A stretch of DNA of 64,000 nt from Nocardia alba NBRC 108234 (GCF_001612665.1 NZ_BDAX01000007.1:1-64000), one strand, 5' to 3'. Shown: positions 26,642 to 36,075, numbered from the stretch's first letter. Notes: generated by a model not told the origin, from the sequence alone. Numbers and translations: made by a program.

Positions 26642-28933
26642 GTGATCGCGACAGACTCTCTCGTCGACTGGCTGGGTGCGCGCACCGATGCCCAGCTGGT
26701 GACATTGCTGCAGTTGCGACCCGACCTGGCGGTGCCACTGCCCGCGTCGATGTCGGTGCTCGCGGTTCGCGCCCAGCAGCGCGCGTCGGTGTTGCGTGCC
26801 GCCGACGATCTGGACACGCTCGAGTTCGCGATCATCGAAGCACTGACGGCCAATGAGGACGCCCGCACGATCGGCGCCGAACTCACGCCGCTGACCCGCG
26901 TCACCCTGCACGCCCAGCTCGCGGACCGCGTCACCAAGACCGCGTTCAACGCCGCGCTGACGCGTCTGCTCGACCGCGCGCTCGTCTGGCAGGTCGGCGC
27001 CGACCTCGACCTCACACCCAGCGCCGCCGAAGCCCTCCCCTGGCCCCTCGGCGCGACGACCGCGCTGCCCGACGCCCTCACCGAACCCGAGGTGAACGCC
27101 GCGCTGGCCACGGTGAGCCCGCCCGAACGCGCGCTGCTGGACAAACTCGCCACCACCGGCCCTCGTGGACGCACCAGGGACGCCGCACCGGGTACGGACC
27201 CGGCCCGGCCCGTACCGCGCCTGCTCGCCGTCCGGCTGCTGCACCGGATCGACGACGAGACCGTGGAGTTGCCCGTCACCGTCGGCCAGGTGCTGCGCGG
27301 CGAACCCGTCACCGACCCGCATGCGCTCGCCCCGCCCAAACCCGCACTCGTCAAGAACGCCGCCACCGAGGTGAACGCCGTCGGCGCCGGCGAGGTCGGC
27401 GAGCTCTTGCGCGACGCGGGCGATCTGATCGAAGCGCTCGGCCGACTACCCGCCCCCGCCCTGCGCGCGGGCGGACTCGGCGTGCGTGAAGCGCGCAGAC
27501 TGGCCAAACAGACCGGCATCGAGGAACAGCGCACCGGCCTGCTGCTCGAATTGCTGGCCGCCGCGAAACTGATCGAGAAGGGTCTGCCCGAGCCGACGCC
27601 GGACCTCGACTCCACCGACGATTTCTGGGCCCCGACGCCCGCCGCGGATTCCTGGCTCGACGCCCCGTCCTCGACCCGCTGGGTGACCCTCGCGCAGGCG
27701 TGGCTGGAGCTGGATCGGATGCCGTGGATGATCGGCCTGCGCGACGCCGCCGACAAGCCGATCGCGGCGCTGTCGGCGGAGCTGCGCGTGCCGCACGCGG
27801 TGCGCGACCGGGCGGCGATCCTCGGCCTGCTCGCGGAGTACCCGACCGGCACCGCGGTGACCCCCGCCGATATCGGAAAGACGCTGGCTTGGCGAATGCC
27901 ACGTCGCCGCAGGCACTTTCGTCTCGACGCCGTCACCTCGACCCTCGCCGAAGCGGCGGTCGTCGGGCTGCTCGGGCGCGGCGCCCTCGACTCGGCGGGC
28001 CGGGCCCTGCTGCACGGTTCGGTGGCCGACGCCGAATCGGAAATGACCGCGGCGCTGCCGAAACCGGTCGACCACGTCCTGGTGCAGGCCGACCTCACGG
28101 TGATAGCCCCCGGCCCGCTGGTGCCGGAACTACGCGCCAAGATCGCCCTGGTCGCCGATGTCGAATCAGCGGGCGCCGCGACGGTGTATCGGGTCAGCGA
28201 CGCCACGGTTCGCCGCGCACTCGACGCCGGTCTCACCGCCGCCGAATTGCACGCGCTGTTCGCCACCAGCTCCCGCACGCCCGTGCCGCAGTCGCTGACC
28301 TACCTGATCGACGATGTCGCCCGGCGCCACGGCCAGCTCCGGGTCGGCATGGCCCAGTCCTTTCTTCGCAGCGACGACCCGACACTGCTGGCCCAGGTCC
28401 TCGCCGCCCCCGTGGCCGAAACCCTGGCGCTACGCGCGATCGCACCCACGGTCGCGATCGCGCTGGCGCCCCTGGCCGAGATGCTCGACCAGCTCCGCGC
28501 GGCGGGTTTCGCCCCCGCCGGCGAGGATTCCGGCGGGGCGATCGTCGACCTGCGCCCTCGCGGTGCGCGGATCTCGGTTCGCCCGCTGGCCCGCAGGCCC
28601 TACCGCCCGACCCCGCCCAATGACGACCAGCTCGCCCAGCTGGTCACCGAGCTCCGCGCGGGCGAACGCGCCGCGGGCGCCCGCACGGGCCACTCGGTGC
28701 GCACCGACGGCACCCGCACCGGTACCGCGGCCACCCTCGCGCTGCTCCAGCTGGCGGCGCGAGTGGGCCGTCCGGTGAACATCGGCTACGTGGATGCCCA
28801 GGGCGTGGCCACCCAGCGTGTGGTCGAGCCGCTGCGGGTGGGCAACGGCCAGCTGGACGCGGTGGACCCGGTCAGCGGTGCCACCCGGCACTTCACGCTC
28901 CATCGCATCGCGTCGGTGGCTCTGCTCGATTAG
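26642..28933 (+). CDS. helicase-C-like / XPB-associated protein (Rv0862c homologue)
   Basis: A 763-residue protein without Walker motifs. It matches the actinobacterial family with a Helicase_C_3 (XPB/Ssl2 N-terminal-like) domain, here about residues 470-600 (VLVQADLTVIAPGPLVPELR), and a C-terminal WYL-like module (GRPVNIGYVDAQG near residue 720). In mycobacteria Rv0862c is immediately beside the XPB helicase Rv0861c; here the helicase is 3.7 kb further on with four genes between. It may help XPB in DNA repair, but it has no visible enzyme site. GTG at 26642 starts the frame. Confidence 0.83.
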   Translation: MIATDSLVDWLGARTDAQLVTLLQLRPDLAVPLPASMSVLAVRAQQRASVLRAADDLDTLEFAIIEALTANEDARTIGAELTPLTRVTLHAQLADRVTKTAFNAALTRLLDRALVWQVGADLDLTPSAAEALPWPLGATTALPDALTEPEVNAALATVSPPERALLDKLATTGPRGRTRDAAPGTDPARPVPRLLAVRLLHRIDDETVELPVTVGQVLRGEPVTDPHALAPPKPALVKNAATEVNAVGAGEVGELLRDAGDLIEALGRLPAPALRAGGLGVREARRLAKQTGIEEQRTGLLLELLAAAKLIEKGLPEPTPDLDSTDDFWAPTPAADSWLDAPSSTRWVTLAQAWLELDRMPWMIGLRDAADKPIAALSAELRVPHAVRDRAAILGLLAEYPTGTAVTPADIGKTLAWRMPRRRRHFRLDAVTSTLAEAAVVGLLGRGALDSAGRALLHGSVADAESEMTAALPKPVDHVLVQADLTVIAPGPLVPELRAKIALVADVESAGAATVYRVSDATVRRALDAGLTAAELHALFATSSRTPVPQSLTYLIDDVARRHGQLRVGMAQSFLRSDDPTLLAQVLAAPVAETLALRAIAPTVAIALAPLAEMLDQLRAAGFAPAGEDSGGAIVDLRPRGARISVRPLARRPYRPTPPNDDQLAQLVTELRAGERAAGARTGHSVRTDGTRTGTAATLALLQLAARVGRPVNIGYVDAQGVATQRVVEPLRVGNGQLDAVDPVSGATRHFTLHRIASVALLD

Positions 28934-28939
28934 GGCCGA

Positions 28940-29452
28940 TCAGGGCTTGGCCATGCAGAACGTGGTCTTCGGGTCCGGAACCGTCCGGAACTGCGTGGCG
29001 TCCATTCCACACAGCAACTCGTCGGTCTGCCCGTCGATCCGCTTGACCACTTTGAACGAGGCCCCGGCCGCCGTGCAGTCGACCGCCTTCGCCGGCCGCT
29101 TCCCGGCGTCGGCGTAGCAGCTGCCCTCGGCGAAATTCGGTGCCAGGCACAGCGTGTTCTTCGCGTCCCCGACCGTGCCGTTGAACGCGGCGTTGTCGGC
29201 CGCGCAGTCCGCCCCGACCCGCACGATCCGGTAGTTCGACTTCGCCGACGAGCAGTCGCCGACCGTCGCCTTCATCGCGTCGGCGGTGTTGTCACCGACC
29301 TCGACGCACGACCCCGCCGCGACGGCGCCGACCGACGACGAGTCATCGGACGAGCACGAAACCACCGCCGCGACCAGGGCCATCGCGGCCATCGGGCCGA
29401 GCACGAGCCGCGCCGCCAGCCGCTTATCCGGAAAACTCACTGAAAACCTCAC
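28940..29452 (-). CDS. exported lipoprotein with duplicated Cys-rich module (LppU-like)
   Basis: A 170-residue protein. A signal peptide with lipobox-like VVSC precedes a Ser/Asp-rich linker. Then come two related modules (about 47-110 and 111-170), each with a GSC start, a DC, a C in the middle, and a D-x-K-x-T-x-C-x-A ending. Each module carries about four cysteines, so disulphides are likely. The form recalls LppU/SCO3897-like exported proteins. It converges with the helicase-C-like gene, leaving a 6-base gap. The function is unknown. Confidence 0.7.
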   Translation of the reverse strand: MRFSVSFPDKRLAARLVLGPMAAMALVAAVVSCSSDDSSSVGAVAAGSCVEVGDNTADAMKATVGDCSSAKSNYRIVRVGADCAADNAAFNGTVGDAKNTLCLAPNFAEGSCYADAGKRPAKAVDCTAAGASFKVVKRIDGQTDELLCGMDATQFRTVPDPKTTFCMAKP

Positions 29453-29550
29453 TCACCGAACGGTTCAGGGTGAACACAACCGCCGGTGACGATACCCAAG
29501 TGCCTCGCGCCCGCGCTCCCCCATCCGCCAACCTGGCTACCATCACCAAG

Positions 29551-30399
29551 ATGACCCTCGACGACGTCGCAGGCGAGCTGTACACCCTCGACCCCGGCGA
29601 CTTCGTGTCCACCCGGGCCGAGCGCGCCGCCCAGGCCCGCGCCGACGGTGACCGCGACCTGGCCGAGGCCATCGCCGCGCTGCGCAAACCCACCCTCGCC
29701 GCCTGGACGGTCAACCTGCTGGCCCGCCACGCGCCGCGCGAGATCGCCGCGCTGCTGGATCTGGGCGACGCGCTCCGGTCGGCGCAACGTCAACTCTCCG
29801 GCGACAAGCTGCGCGCGCTCGGCACCCAGCGTCAGCAGGTCGTGAACGCGATGACCAAGCGCGCCGCCGAACTGGCCGCCGAGCACGATCGCCCGGCGAG
29901 CGAGCAGGTGCTGCGCGAGGTGGGTCGAACCCTCACCGCGGCGCTGGCCGACCCCGAGGTGGCCGACCTGCTGCGCGCCGGCGTGCTGGCGAGCACCGTC
30001 ACCTATGACGGCTTCGGCCCGGCCGGCCTGGTCGCGATCACCGGCGGCAAGGCCACCGCCGCGCGCGCGAGCAAACCCCGCTCGACCACGAAGGACACCG
30101 ACACGGAACGTCGTGCGCGGGCCCGGCAAGAACTCGACGACGCCGAAGCCGGACTGGCGACCGCGCGGGCCGATCGCGATGCGGCCGAAACGGCTGCCGC
30201 ACAGGCGAAATCCGACCTCGACGAGATAGAAGCCCACATCAGCGACCTGCGCGCCGAACTCGAACGGGCCGAACAGCGACGCCACTTCGCCCACACCGCC
30301 GAGCATCGAGCGCGTGGCGAATTCAACGCCGCGCGTAGTCAATTCGATCGCATGCGGCGCTGGGTCGAGCGTGCCGGGGCCCGGCTCAGCGAGGACTAG
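29551..30399 (+). CDS. conserved hypothetical protein with coiled-coil C-terminus
   Basis: A 282-residue soluble protein, strongly charged. The first 180 residues include TLAAWTVNLLARHAPREIAA; the C-terminal part (about 190-275) is a long coiled coil (RRARARQELDDAEAGLATAR and onwards). The family is actinobacterial with no described function. ATG at 29551 (TLDDVAGELYTLDPGDFV) is chosen over upstream starts because the preceding codons read as low-complexity. The stop lies in CTAG (30396-30399) shared with the convergent peptidase gene. Confidence 0.75.
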   Translation: MTLDDVAGELYTLDPGDFVSTRAERAAQARADGDRDLAEAIAALRKPTLAAWTVNLLARHAPREIAALLDLGDALRSAQRQLSGDKLRALGTQRQQVVNAMTKRAAELAAEHDRPASEQVLREVGRTLTAALADPEVADLLRAGVLASTVTYDGFGPAGLVAITGGKATAARASKPRSTTKDTDTERRARARQELDDAEAGLATARADRDAAETAAAQAKSDLDEIEAHISDLRAELERAEQRRHFAHTAEHRARGEFNAARSQFDRMRRWVERAGARLSED

Positions 30400-31787
30400 G
30401 AGCCCAGGGTGCCCGGGTAGAGGAACGCGTCACGCGGTGGCCTGGTCCCGTCCAGCCATTCGGTCAGGAACTCGCCCAGCGGCATCGAGGTCCGGCTCTG
30501 CAGGAACGCGCGGAACTCGGGCATCGAGGCATGGCCGTCGCGGTGCGCGTTCACGAAATCCCTGATGGCGGTGAAGAACACGTCCTCACCGAGCAGCTTG
30601 CGCAGGGCGTGCAGGAACAGCGGCCCGCGATAGTAGACGGAGGTGAACTCGTTGCCCGCGCCAGGGGCGGCCAGCGCGATCTTCCAGAACCCGGCATCGT
30701 CGAGGTTCTCCGCGATGGTCTCGCGGTACTCGGTGTCCACATCGGCCTTGTCGATCCGCTCCGGCCACAGATAGTCGGCGGTGTAGCTGGCGAAGCATTC
30801 GTTGAGACAGATATCGGACCATTGGCGCACCGACATCGTGTCGCCCCACCACTGATGGGCCAGCTCGTGCACCACGGTGTTCAGGTCGGTCCACGGCGCG
30901 TAGGTGGGCCGGGTCTGGGTTTCGAGCGAGAACGGCAGCTCGGTATCCACATAGATTCCGCCTGCCACGTCGAACGGGTAGGGGCCGTAGAGGTTCTCGA
31001 GGAAGTCGAGGATCTCGGGCAGCCGCTGTTCGTCTTCGCGATTGCCGTCGGATTTCGGCGCGAACGCGCTCAGTACCGCGGTTCCGTTCGCGCGCCGCTG
31101 TTCGAGGAAGGTGAAGTGGTCCACCGCGACCGTGGTCAGGTAGCCGATCGTGGGCTGTCGCGTCTCCCAGGTGGTGTGCAGTCTGCCCTCGCGCACCACG
31201 TGCTCGGTGCGATCGCCGGTCGACATCACCTCCCACTCGGCGGGCACCGTGGCGTGCAGCGTGAAAGTCGCCTTGTCCATGGGGGTGTCGTTGAGCGGGT
31301 ACCAGGTGCTGGCGCTGTGCGGCTCGCCGACGGCGAACGCGCCACCGTTGGGCGCGTGCGTCCAACCCTCACCCGCGGTATCGGCGGCCGGGCCCGCGTA
31401 GTCGACGATGATCCGCATCGGCAGCCCCGGCGGCAGCGGTAGTAGTGGCGTGAGCACCAGCTCGTGCTCGCCGTCGTGCGCGAACCCCGCGGGCTGACCG
31501 TTGATGGTCACCATCAGCACCTCGGGCCCGCTGTAGTCGAGGTTGAACCGGGCCAGCGGCTGGGTGGCGCGGCCATCGATGCGAGCCGTGCCGCGCAGCA
31601 GGTGAGTACCGGGCTCGTAGGCGATGGAGACGTCGTAGTGGGTGACGTCGTAGCCGCCGTTCCCGTCGAGCGGATAGTACGGATCACCGAGCCCGGGGGC
31701 CCCGATCAGGGCCGAATCCGCCGCTGCCGGACGAACTCCCAGCGTCACCAGCGCGAGCACCGCGCACAGCCCGGCCGACCATCGCAT
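30396..31787 (-). CDS. secreted M1-family metallopeptidase
   Basis: A 463-residue zinc aminopeptidase-like protein with a signal peptide (1-23, ending PAAA). The M1 N-terminal beta domain precedes the catalytic domain with His307-Glu308-x-x-His311 (HELAHQWW) and Glu330 (NECFASYTADYLW), 18 residues later as the family requires. VAGGIYVDTELPF occupies the position of the GAMEN substrate motif but is altered. It is about half the size of classic aminopeptidase N and lacks its large C-terminal helical domain, a normal short form in actinobacteria. It faces its left neighbour across a shared CTAG. Confidence 0.88.
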   Translation of the reverse strand: MRWSAGLCAVLALVTLGVRPAAADSALIGAPGLGDPYYPLDGNGGYDVTHYDVSIAYEPGTHLLRGTARIDGRATQPLARFNLDYSGPEVLMVTINGQPAGFAHDGEHELVLTPLLPLPPGLPMRIIVDYAGPAADTAGEGWTHAPNGGAFAVGEPHSASTWYPLNDTPMDKATFTLHATVPAEWEVMSTGDRTEHVVREGRLHTTWETRQPTIGYLTTVAVDHFTFLEQRRANGTAVLSAFAPKSDGNREDEQRLPEILDFLENLYGPYPFDVAGGIYVDTELPFSLETQTRPTYAPWTDLNTVVHELAHQWWGDTMSVRQWSDICLNECFASYTADYLWPERIDKADVDTEYRETIAENLDDAGFWKIALAAPGAGNEFTSVYYRGPLFLHALRKLLGEDVFFTAIRDFVNAHRDGHASMPEFRAFLQSRTSMPLGEFLTEWLDGTRPPRDAFLYPGTLGS

Positions 31788-31840
31788 GCCGAAGACACCT
31801 TTCGTCGACCGGATCGCAGGACGCGACCATCGTCGCAGGT

Positions 31841-32521
31841 CTACCCCGCGCCCGCCTTGCCCAGGTCGGCGGGCAACTGCTGCGGGTCGAGCAGCAGCCG
31901 TTTGGTCGCGGTGCGTTTCACTCGCGCGGCCAGTGCCAGGTTCTGCGCGAGCAGCCGCCATTCCACCTCGTTGATGGCCTCGCGCGCCCGCTCGATCACC
32001 GTGTCGTCGCGCGTGCCCCAGGCGATCGGCATCGCGGTGACCAGCTGCCAGCGTTCGCCGACCTGGCGCGGCGCGCGATCGGTGCGCACCGCGACGGCGG
32101 GCACCTGCTCACCGCGGCGCGGCGCGTGGCCGGGCAGGGTACGTACCTTGCGGGTGATCAGCGCCCAACTGCGCTCCGGCGCAGCCGGTTCGGCGATGTC
32201 GACCAGGGCGAGCAGCACGATGGCGCCCGGCTCGGCATCGCTGACGACGGCGGGCACGAGCACACCGTCGTGGTAGAGCTTCTCGATGCTGGAGCGATGC
32301 GGTGTCCACAACGCCACCCACAGCGCGATGCCCGCGATGAGCACGCACACCACCGCGAGCAGAAACCCCCACGCCTGCCCGCTCCACACCAGCGCCACCG
32401 TGGCCGCGATGGCGAGACCGGCGGCCAGCAGGGCTACCAGACGCAACCTGCGTAATCCGGTGAACGTCTCGTTCACCGCGTGGGCGTGTTCACGGTCGAC
32501 CACGAATTCGAAGCGGCGCAC
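31841..32521 (-). CDS. membrane protein of the DUF3239 type
   Basis: A 226-residue protein. It opens with RRFEFVVDREHAHAVNETF, has two membrane helices (about 27-45 and 50-70), and a cytoplasmic or external beta-rich domain with GVLVPAVVSDAEPGAIVLLA and a helical end. GTG at 32521 follows AAGGAAGG closely; another GTG 14 bases later is possible. The name is by resemblance to corynebacterial DUF3239 proteins. The function is unknown. Confidence 0.7.
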   Translation of the reverse strand: MRRFEFVVDREHAHAVNETFTGLRRLRLVALLAAGLAIAATVALVWSGQAWGFLLAVVCVLIAGIALWVALWTPHRSSIEKLYHDGVLVPAVVSDAEPGAIVLLALVDIAEPAAPERSWALITRKVRTLPGHAPRRGEQVPAVAVRTDRAPRQVGERWQLVTAMPIAWGTRDDTVIERAREAINEVEWRLLAQNLALAARVKRTATKRLLLDPQQLPADLGKAGAG

Positions 32522-32620
32522 GCCTTCCTTCCTAGCACAAGTTGCGGAGGAATTGCCTCCACTTATCTGCCGAGGGGTTCGCACACCGCACGCTACCCCC
32601 CTCCGACCTGGCCAACAGCG

Positions 32621-34288
32621 CTACACGCCGTCCCCGATCGGCGGACCGAGCAGGTCGTCAGCGTCGACGATACGGTAGGCGTAGCCCTGCTCGGCGAGGA
32701 AACGCTGCCGGTGCGCGGCGTATTCGGCGTCGAGGGTGTCGCGCGCGACCACCGAATAGAAGTGCGCCTGTCCCCCATCCTGTTTCGGCCGCAGCAGTCG
32801 GCCGAGGCGCTGGGCCTCTTCCTGCCGGGAACCGAAGGTGCCCGAAACCTGCACCGCCACCGAGGCTTCCGGCAGATCGATGGAGAAATTGGCGACCTTG
32901 CTCACCACCAGCACCGGGATCTCGCCGGAGCGGAACGCGTCGAACAGCGCCTCGCGTTCCCGGTTCTTGGTGGCGCCGGTGATGACCGGAGCGTTCAGAT
33001 CGACGCCGAGCTCGTCGAGCTGGTCCAGGTAGGCGCCGATCACCAGGGTCGGCGCGCCCTCGTGCCGGGCCAGGATGGACTCGACCACCGGGATCTTGGT
33101 GCGCGCGGTGGAGCACAGCTTGTAGCGTTCCTCCGGCTCGGCCGTGGCGTAGGCCATCCGCTCCGCGTCGGTGAGCGTCACCCGCACCTCCACGCAGTCG
33201 GCGGGCGCGATCCAGCCCTGTGCCTCGATGTCCTTCCACGGCGCGTCGTAGCGCTTGGGGCCGATCAGCGAGAACACGTCGCCCTCGCGGCCGTCCTCGC
33301 GCACCAGCGTGGCGGTGAGGCCGAGCCTGCGGCGCGACTGGAGGTCGGCGGTCATCCGGAAGACCGGCGCGGGCAGCAGGTGCACCTCGTCGTAGATCAC
33401 CAGGCCCCAGTCGCGGCTGTCGAACAGCTCGAGGTGCTTGTACTCGCCCTTCGACTTGCGCGTAATGACCTGGTAGGTGGCGATGGTGACCGGGCGGATC
33501 TCCTTGCGCTCGCCGGAGTACTCGCCGATCTCCTCCTCGGTGAGTGTGGTCCGCGCCAGCAGCTCGCGCCGCCACTGCCTGCCCGCCACGGTATTGGTGA
33601 CCAGGATCAAGGTCGTGGCCTTCGCCTTCGCCATCGCGGCCGCGCCGACCATGGTCTTTCCCGCGCCACACGGCAGGACGACCACGCCCGACCCGCCCGC
33701 CCAGAACGAGTCGGCGGCCATCTCCTGGTAGTCGCGCAGGTGCCACTTGCCCTCGGTGTAGTCGAGGCCGATGTCGTGGGCCTCACCGTCGACGTAACCG
33801 GCCAGATCCTCCGCGGGCCAGCCGATCTTCAACAGCATCTGCTTGATGTGGCCGCGCTCGGACGGGTGCACGATCACGGTGTCGTCGTCGATGCGGGCGC
33901 CGAGCATGGGTGCGATCTTCTTGTGCCGCAGCACTTCCGCGAGCACCGCGCGATCCAGGCTGACCAGGCACAACCCGTGCGCGGGATGCTTCACCAGCTG
34001 CAACCGGCCGTAGCGGCCCATGGTGTCGACGATGTCGACCAGCAGCGGCTGCGGCACGGCGTACCGCGAGAAATTCACCAGCGCGTCGACGACCTGTTCG
34101 GCGTCGTGGCCCGCCGCGCGAGCGTTCCAGAGCGCCAGCGGGGTGATCCGATAGGTGTGCACATGCTCGGGCGCGCGTTCCAGCTCCGCGAACGGGGCGA
34201 TGGCCTGCCTGGCATTGCCCGCCAGCTCGTGGTCGACTTCGAGCAGCAGCGTCTTGTCGCTTTGCACGATCAGCGGTCCGTCGGTCAC
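32621..34288 (-). CDS. XPB/Rad25-family DNA helicase
   Basis: A 555-residue SF2 helicase. An N-terminal XPB-type domain (about 1-180) precedes the Walker A motif LPCGAGKT (Lys211) and the DEVH box (Asp300-His303), then SRRRLGLTATLVREDGREGD as motif III. The C-terminal RecA lobe includes the VQVSGTFGSRQEEAQRLGR motif. It opens DNA 3' to 5' and takes part in repair. M. tuberculosis Rv0861c is the same protein at the same locus. The start is a GTG with AGGAG six bases before it. The long open frame further upstream covers the palindromic element and is not coding. Confidence 0.92.
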   Translation of the reverse strand: MTDGPLIVQSDKTLLLEVDHELAGNARQAIAPFAELERAPEHVHTYRITPLALWNARAAGHDAEQVVDALVNFSRYAVPQPLLVDIVDTMGRYGRLQLVKHPAHGLCLVSLDRAVLAEVLRHKKIAPMLGARIDDDTVIVHPSERGHIKQMLLKIGWPAEDLAGYVDGEAHDIGLDYTEGKWHLRDYQEMAADSFWAGGSGVVVLPCGAGKTMVGAAAMAKAKATTLILVTNTVAGRQWRRELLARTTLTEEEIGEYSGERKEIRPVTIATYQVITRKSKGEYKHLELFDSRDWGLVIYDEVHLLPAPVFRMTADLQSRRRLGLTATLVREDGREGDVFSLIGPKRYDAPWKDIEAQGWIAPADCVEVRVTLTDAERMAYATAEPEERYKLCSTARTKIPVVESILARHEGAPTLVIGAYLDQLDELGVDLNAPVITGATKNREREALFDAFRSGEIPVLVVSKVANFSIDLPEASVAVQVSGTFGSRQEEAQRLGRLLRPKQDGGQAHFYSVVARDTLDAEYAAHRQRFLAEQGYAYRIVDADDLLGPPIGDGV

Positions 34289-34307
34289 ACGTTGCTCCTG
34301 TGCTGGT

Positions 34308-34413
34308 CGGCGGCTGGCGCCGCGGGTTTTCGGCCTCGTAACCCCGGATCCGAGGGGCGATACTCCGGCTTCGCCGTTACGTCTCGCCCCTCGGATCCGG
34401 GGCGGCCGAAAAC
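34308..34413. repeat. large inverted repeat upstream of the XPB gene
   Basis: A left arm at 34326-34360 (GTTTTCGGCC, then CCCCGGATCCGAGGGGCGA) pairs with a right arm at 34384-34413, leaving a 23-base loop. The inner 19-bp and outer 10-bp arms are perfect; six bases (left) against one base (right) form an asymmetric bulge. A small CGGCG/CGCCG hairpin precedes it at 34308-34322. The plan is like the 24364-24493 element. It fills most of the 347-base gap before the LysE gene; I see no gene in the remainder. Confidence 0.75.
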
Positions 34414-34635
34414 GTGGTGGGCGAGTTGGGAGTCCGTAGGTGGGCTCGTCGGGTGCGGGCGTTCCACTCGTGAGGGAACCCCGTTTCCCCGGGGTGAGGA
34501 AACGTGGCTTTGCCGATTGTACGGACCAGGACCGACATGACCTGGGCGGACAAGGAGGGACTGCGATGGTCAGCCGGTCCAGCAGGTGTCGACTGGACCG
34601 CGACAAGGCGTTCCTGACCGGGGCAAACTCGGTGG

Positions 34636-35280
34636 ATGCTTCAGACGACGGCGGTTCTCGGGGTCGCGGCGGCGGCGCTCGGCATGGTGCTCACACCGGG
34701 GCCGAACATGATGTACCTGGTCTCGCGCACCGTCGCGCAGGGGCGGCGGGCGGGGATGATCTCGCTGCTCGGGGTCGCGGCGGGGTTCGGGGTGTACCTG
34801 CTGGCGGCCGCCGCGGGGATCACGGCGGTGTTCGCGGTCGTTCCGGGTGTGTATCTGGCGGTGAAGCTGGCGGGCGCGGCGTATCTGCTGTGGCTGGCCT
34901 GGCAGGCGATCCGGCCCGGTGGGGTTTCGGTGTTCGCGCCCGCCGACCTGCCGCACGACCCCGCGCGGCGCCTGTTCACGATGGGGTTGGTCACCAACCT
35001 GCTCAATCCGAAGATCGCGATCATGTACATGGCGTTGATCCCCCAGTTCGTCGACCCGGCTCGCGGCGCGCTCTGGTTGCAGAGCCTGTCTCTGGGCGCC
35101 ATCCAGATCACGGTCGCCCTCACCGTCAACGCCATGATCGTGCTCGGCGCCGCCGGGCTGGCCACGTTCCTCACGGCCCGCCCGCTGTGGCTGCGCACCC
35201 AGCGCTACCTCATGGGCACCGCGCTCGGCGCGATCGCCGTCCTCCTCGCCACCGACAAGGCCCGCCCCACCCCCGCCTGA
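34636..35280 (+). CDS. LysE/RhtB-family amino-acid exporter
   Basis: A 214-residue membrane protein with about six helices. It has the family opening LGMVLTPGPNMMYLVSR and the conserved TNLLNPKIAIMYMALIPQF loop. LysE/RhtB proteins expel lysine, homoserine, threonine or similar compounds using the proton gradient. The substrate cannot be read. A second family member is at 43282. It opens 111 bases before the TRIC-like gene on the same strand. Confidence 0.88.
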   Translation: MLQTTAVLGVAAAALGMVLTPGPNMMYLVSRTVAQGRRAGMISLLGVAAGFGVYLLAAAAGITAVFAVVPGVYLAVKLAGAAYLLWLAWQAIRPGGVSVFAPADLPHDPARRLFTMGLVTNLLNPKIAIMYMALIPQFVDPARGALWLQSLSLGAIQITVALTVNAMIVLGAAGLATFLTARPLWLRTQRYLMGTALGAIAVLLATDKARPTPA

Positions 35281-35391
35281 GCGGCGCGCCACCACATCGA
35301 ATCGGATCCACGTCGGCGCGTGGGTCGAGCACCGTCGCCGCGCTCCCGCGTGTCACGCTGCTTCGCAGTGGCGAGGCGAGAGGAGCACGGG

Positions 35392-36075
35392 GTGTACGTA
35401 GGCGTGCTGGTGACGTTGGCCGGGCCTTCGGTCAGCGAGCTGGATTCGGCGGTGAGCGCGGTGCATCGGGGCGGCGAGATGATGGGGGTCGTCTCCTTCG
35501 CGGCGTCGGGCGCCCTGGTCGCGGTGCGCAAGCGGCTCGACCTGTTCGGGATGGTGGTGCTGGCGTGCGCGACCGCGCTCGGCGGCGGCATCGTGCGCGA
35601 CCTGCTGATCGGGCGAACTCCCCCGGCCGCGTTCACCGACCTGACCTATCTGAGCGCGTCGATCGTGACCGCGCTGGTCCTGTACTTCATCGCACCGTCG
35701 CGCCGGCTCACCAAGGGACCGCTCGAGATCGCCGATGCGATCGGGCTCGGACTGTTCTGCGTCACCGGAACCGTGATCGCCGACTCGGCGGGGCTCGGCG
35801 CACCCACCGCCGCCCTGCTCGGCATGACGACCGCCATCGGCGGCGGGGTGATTCGCGATGTGCTCAGCGGCGAGGTGCCCACCGTCCTTCGCCCGGACCA
35901 GGACCTCTACGCGATCCCGGCCCTGTTCGGCGCCGCCGCGACCGCCGCGCTGCTCTCGTTCGACCTGTACCGAGCCTGGACCGGGCTCCTCGCCGCAGCG
36001 GCGGCGGTGGGGTTCCGGCTGCTGGCCCGGCGCTATCAGTGGCACGCACCGCTGGCCCGTCACGCGCGCGACTGA
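35392..36075 (+). CDS. TRIC cation channel family protein (UPF0126/YadS)
   Basis: A 227-residue membrane protein with about seven helices in two TRIC repeats. Each repeat carries the glycine signature: ALGGGIVRDLL in the first and AIGGGVIRDVL in the second. Members form trimeric cation-selective channels. GTG at 35392 has AGGAG six bases before it and suits the first helix (VSFAASGALVAVRK). It converges with the aminotransferase gene. Confidence 0.88.
   Translation: MYVGVLVTLAGPSVSELDSAVSAVHRGGEMMGVVSFAASGALVAVRKRLDLFGMVVLACATALGGGIVRDLLIGRTPPAAFTDLTYLSASIVTALVLYFIAPSRRLTKGPLEIADAIGLGLFCVTGTVIADSAGLGAPTAALLGMTTAIGGGVIRDVLSGEVPTVLRPDQDLYAIPALFGAAATAALLSFDLYRAWTGLLAAAAAVGFRLLARRYQWHAPLARHARD

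Noticed and set aside
34289..34606. N-terminal extension of the XPB helicase frame
   Set aside because: The frame stays open but runs through the palindromic element; a GTG with AGGAG at 34288 gives the family length.
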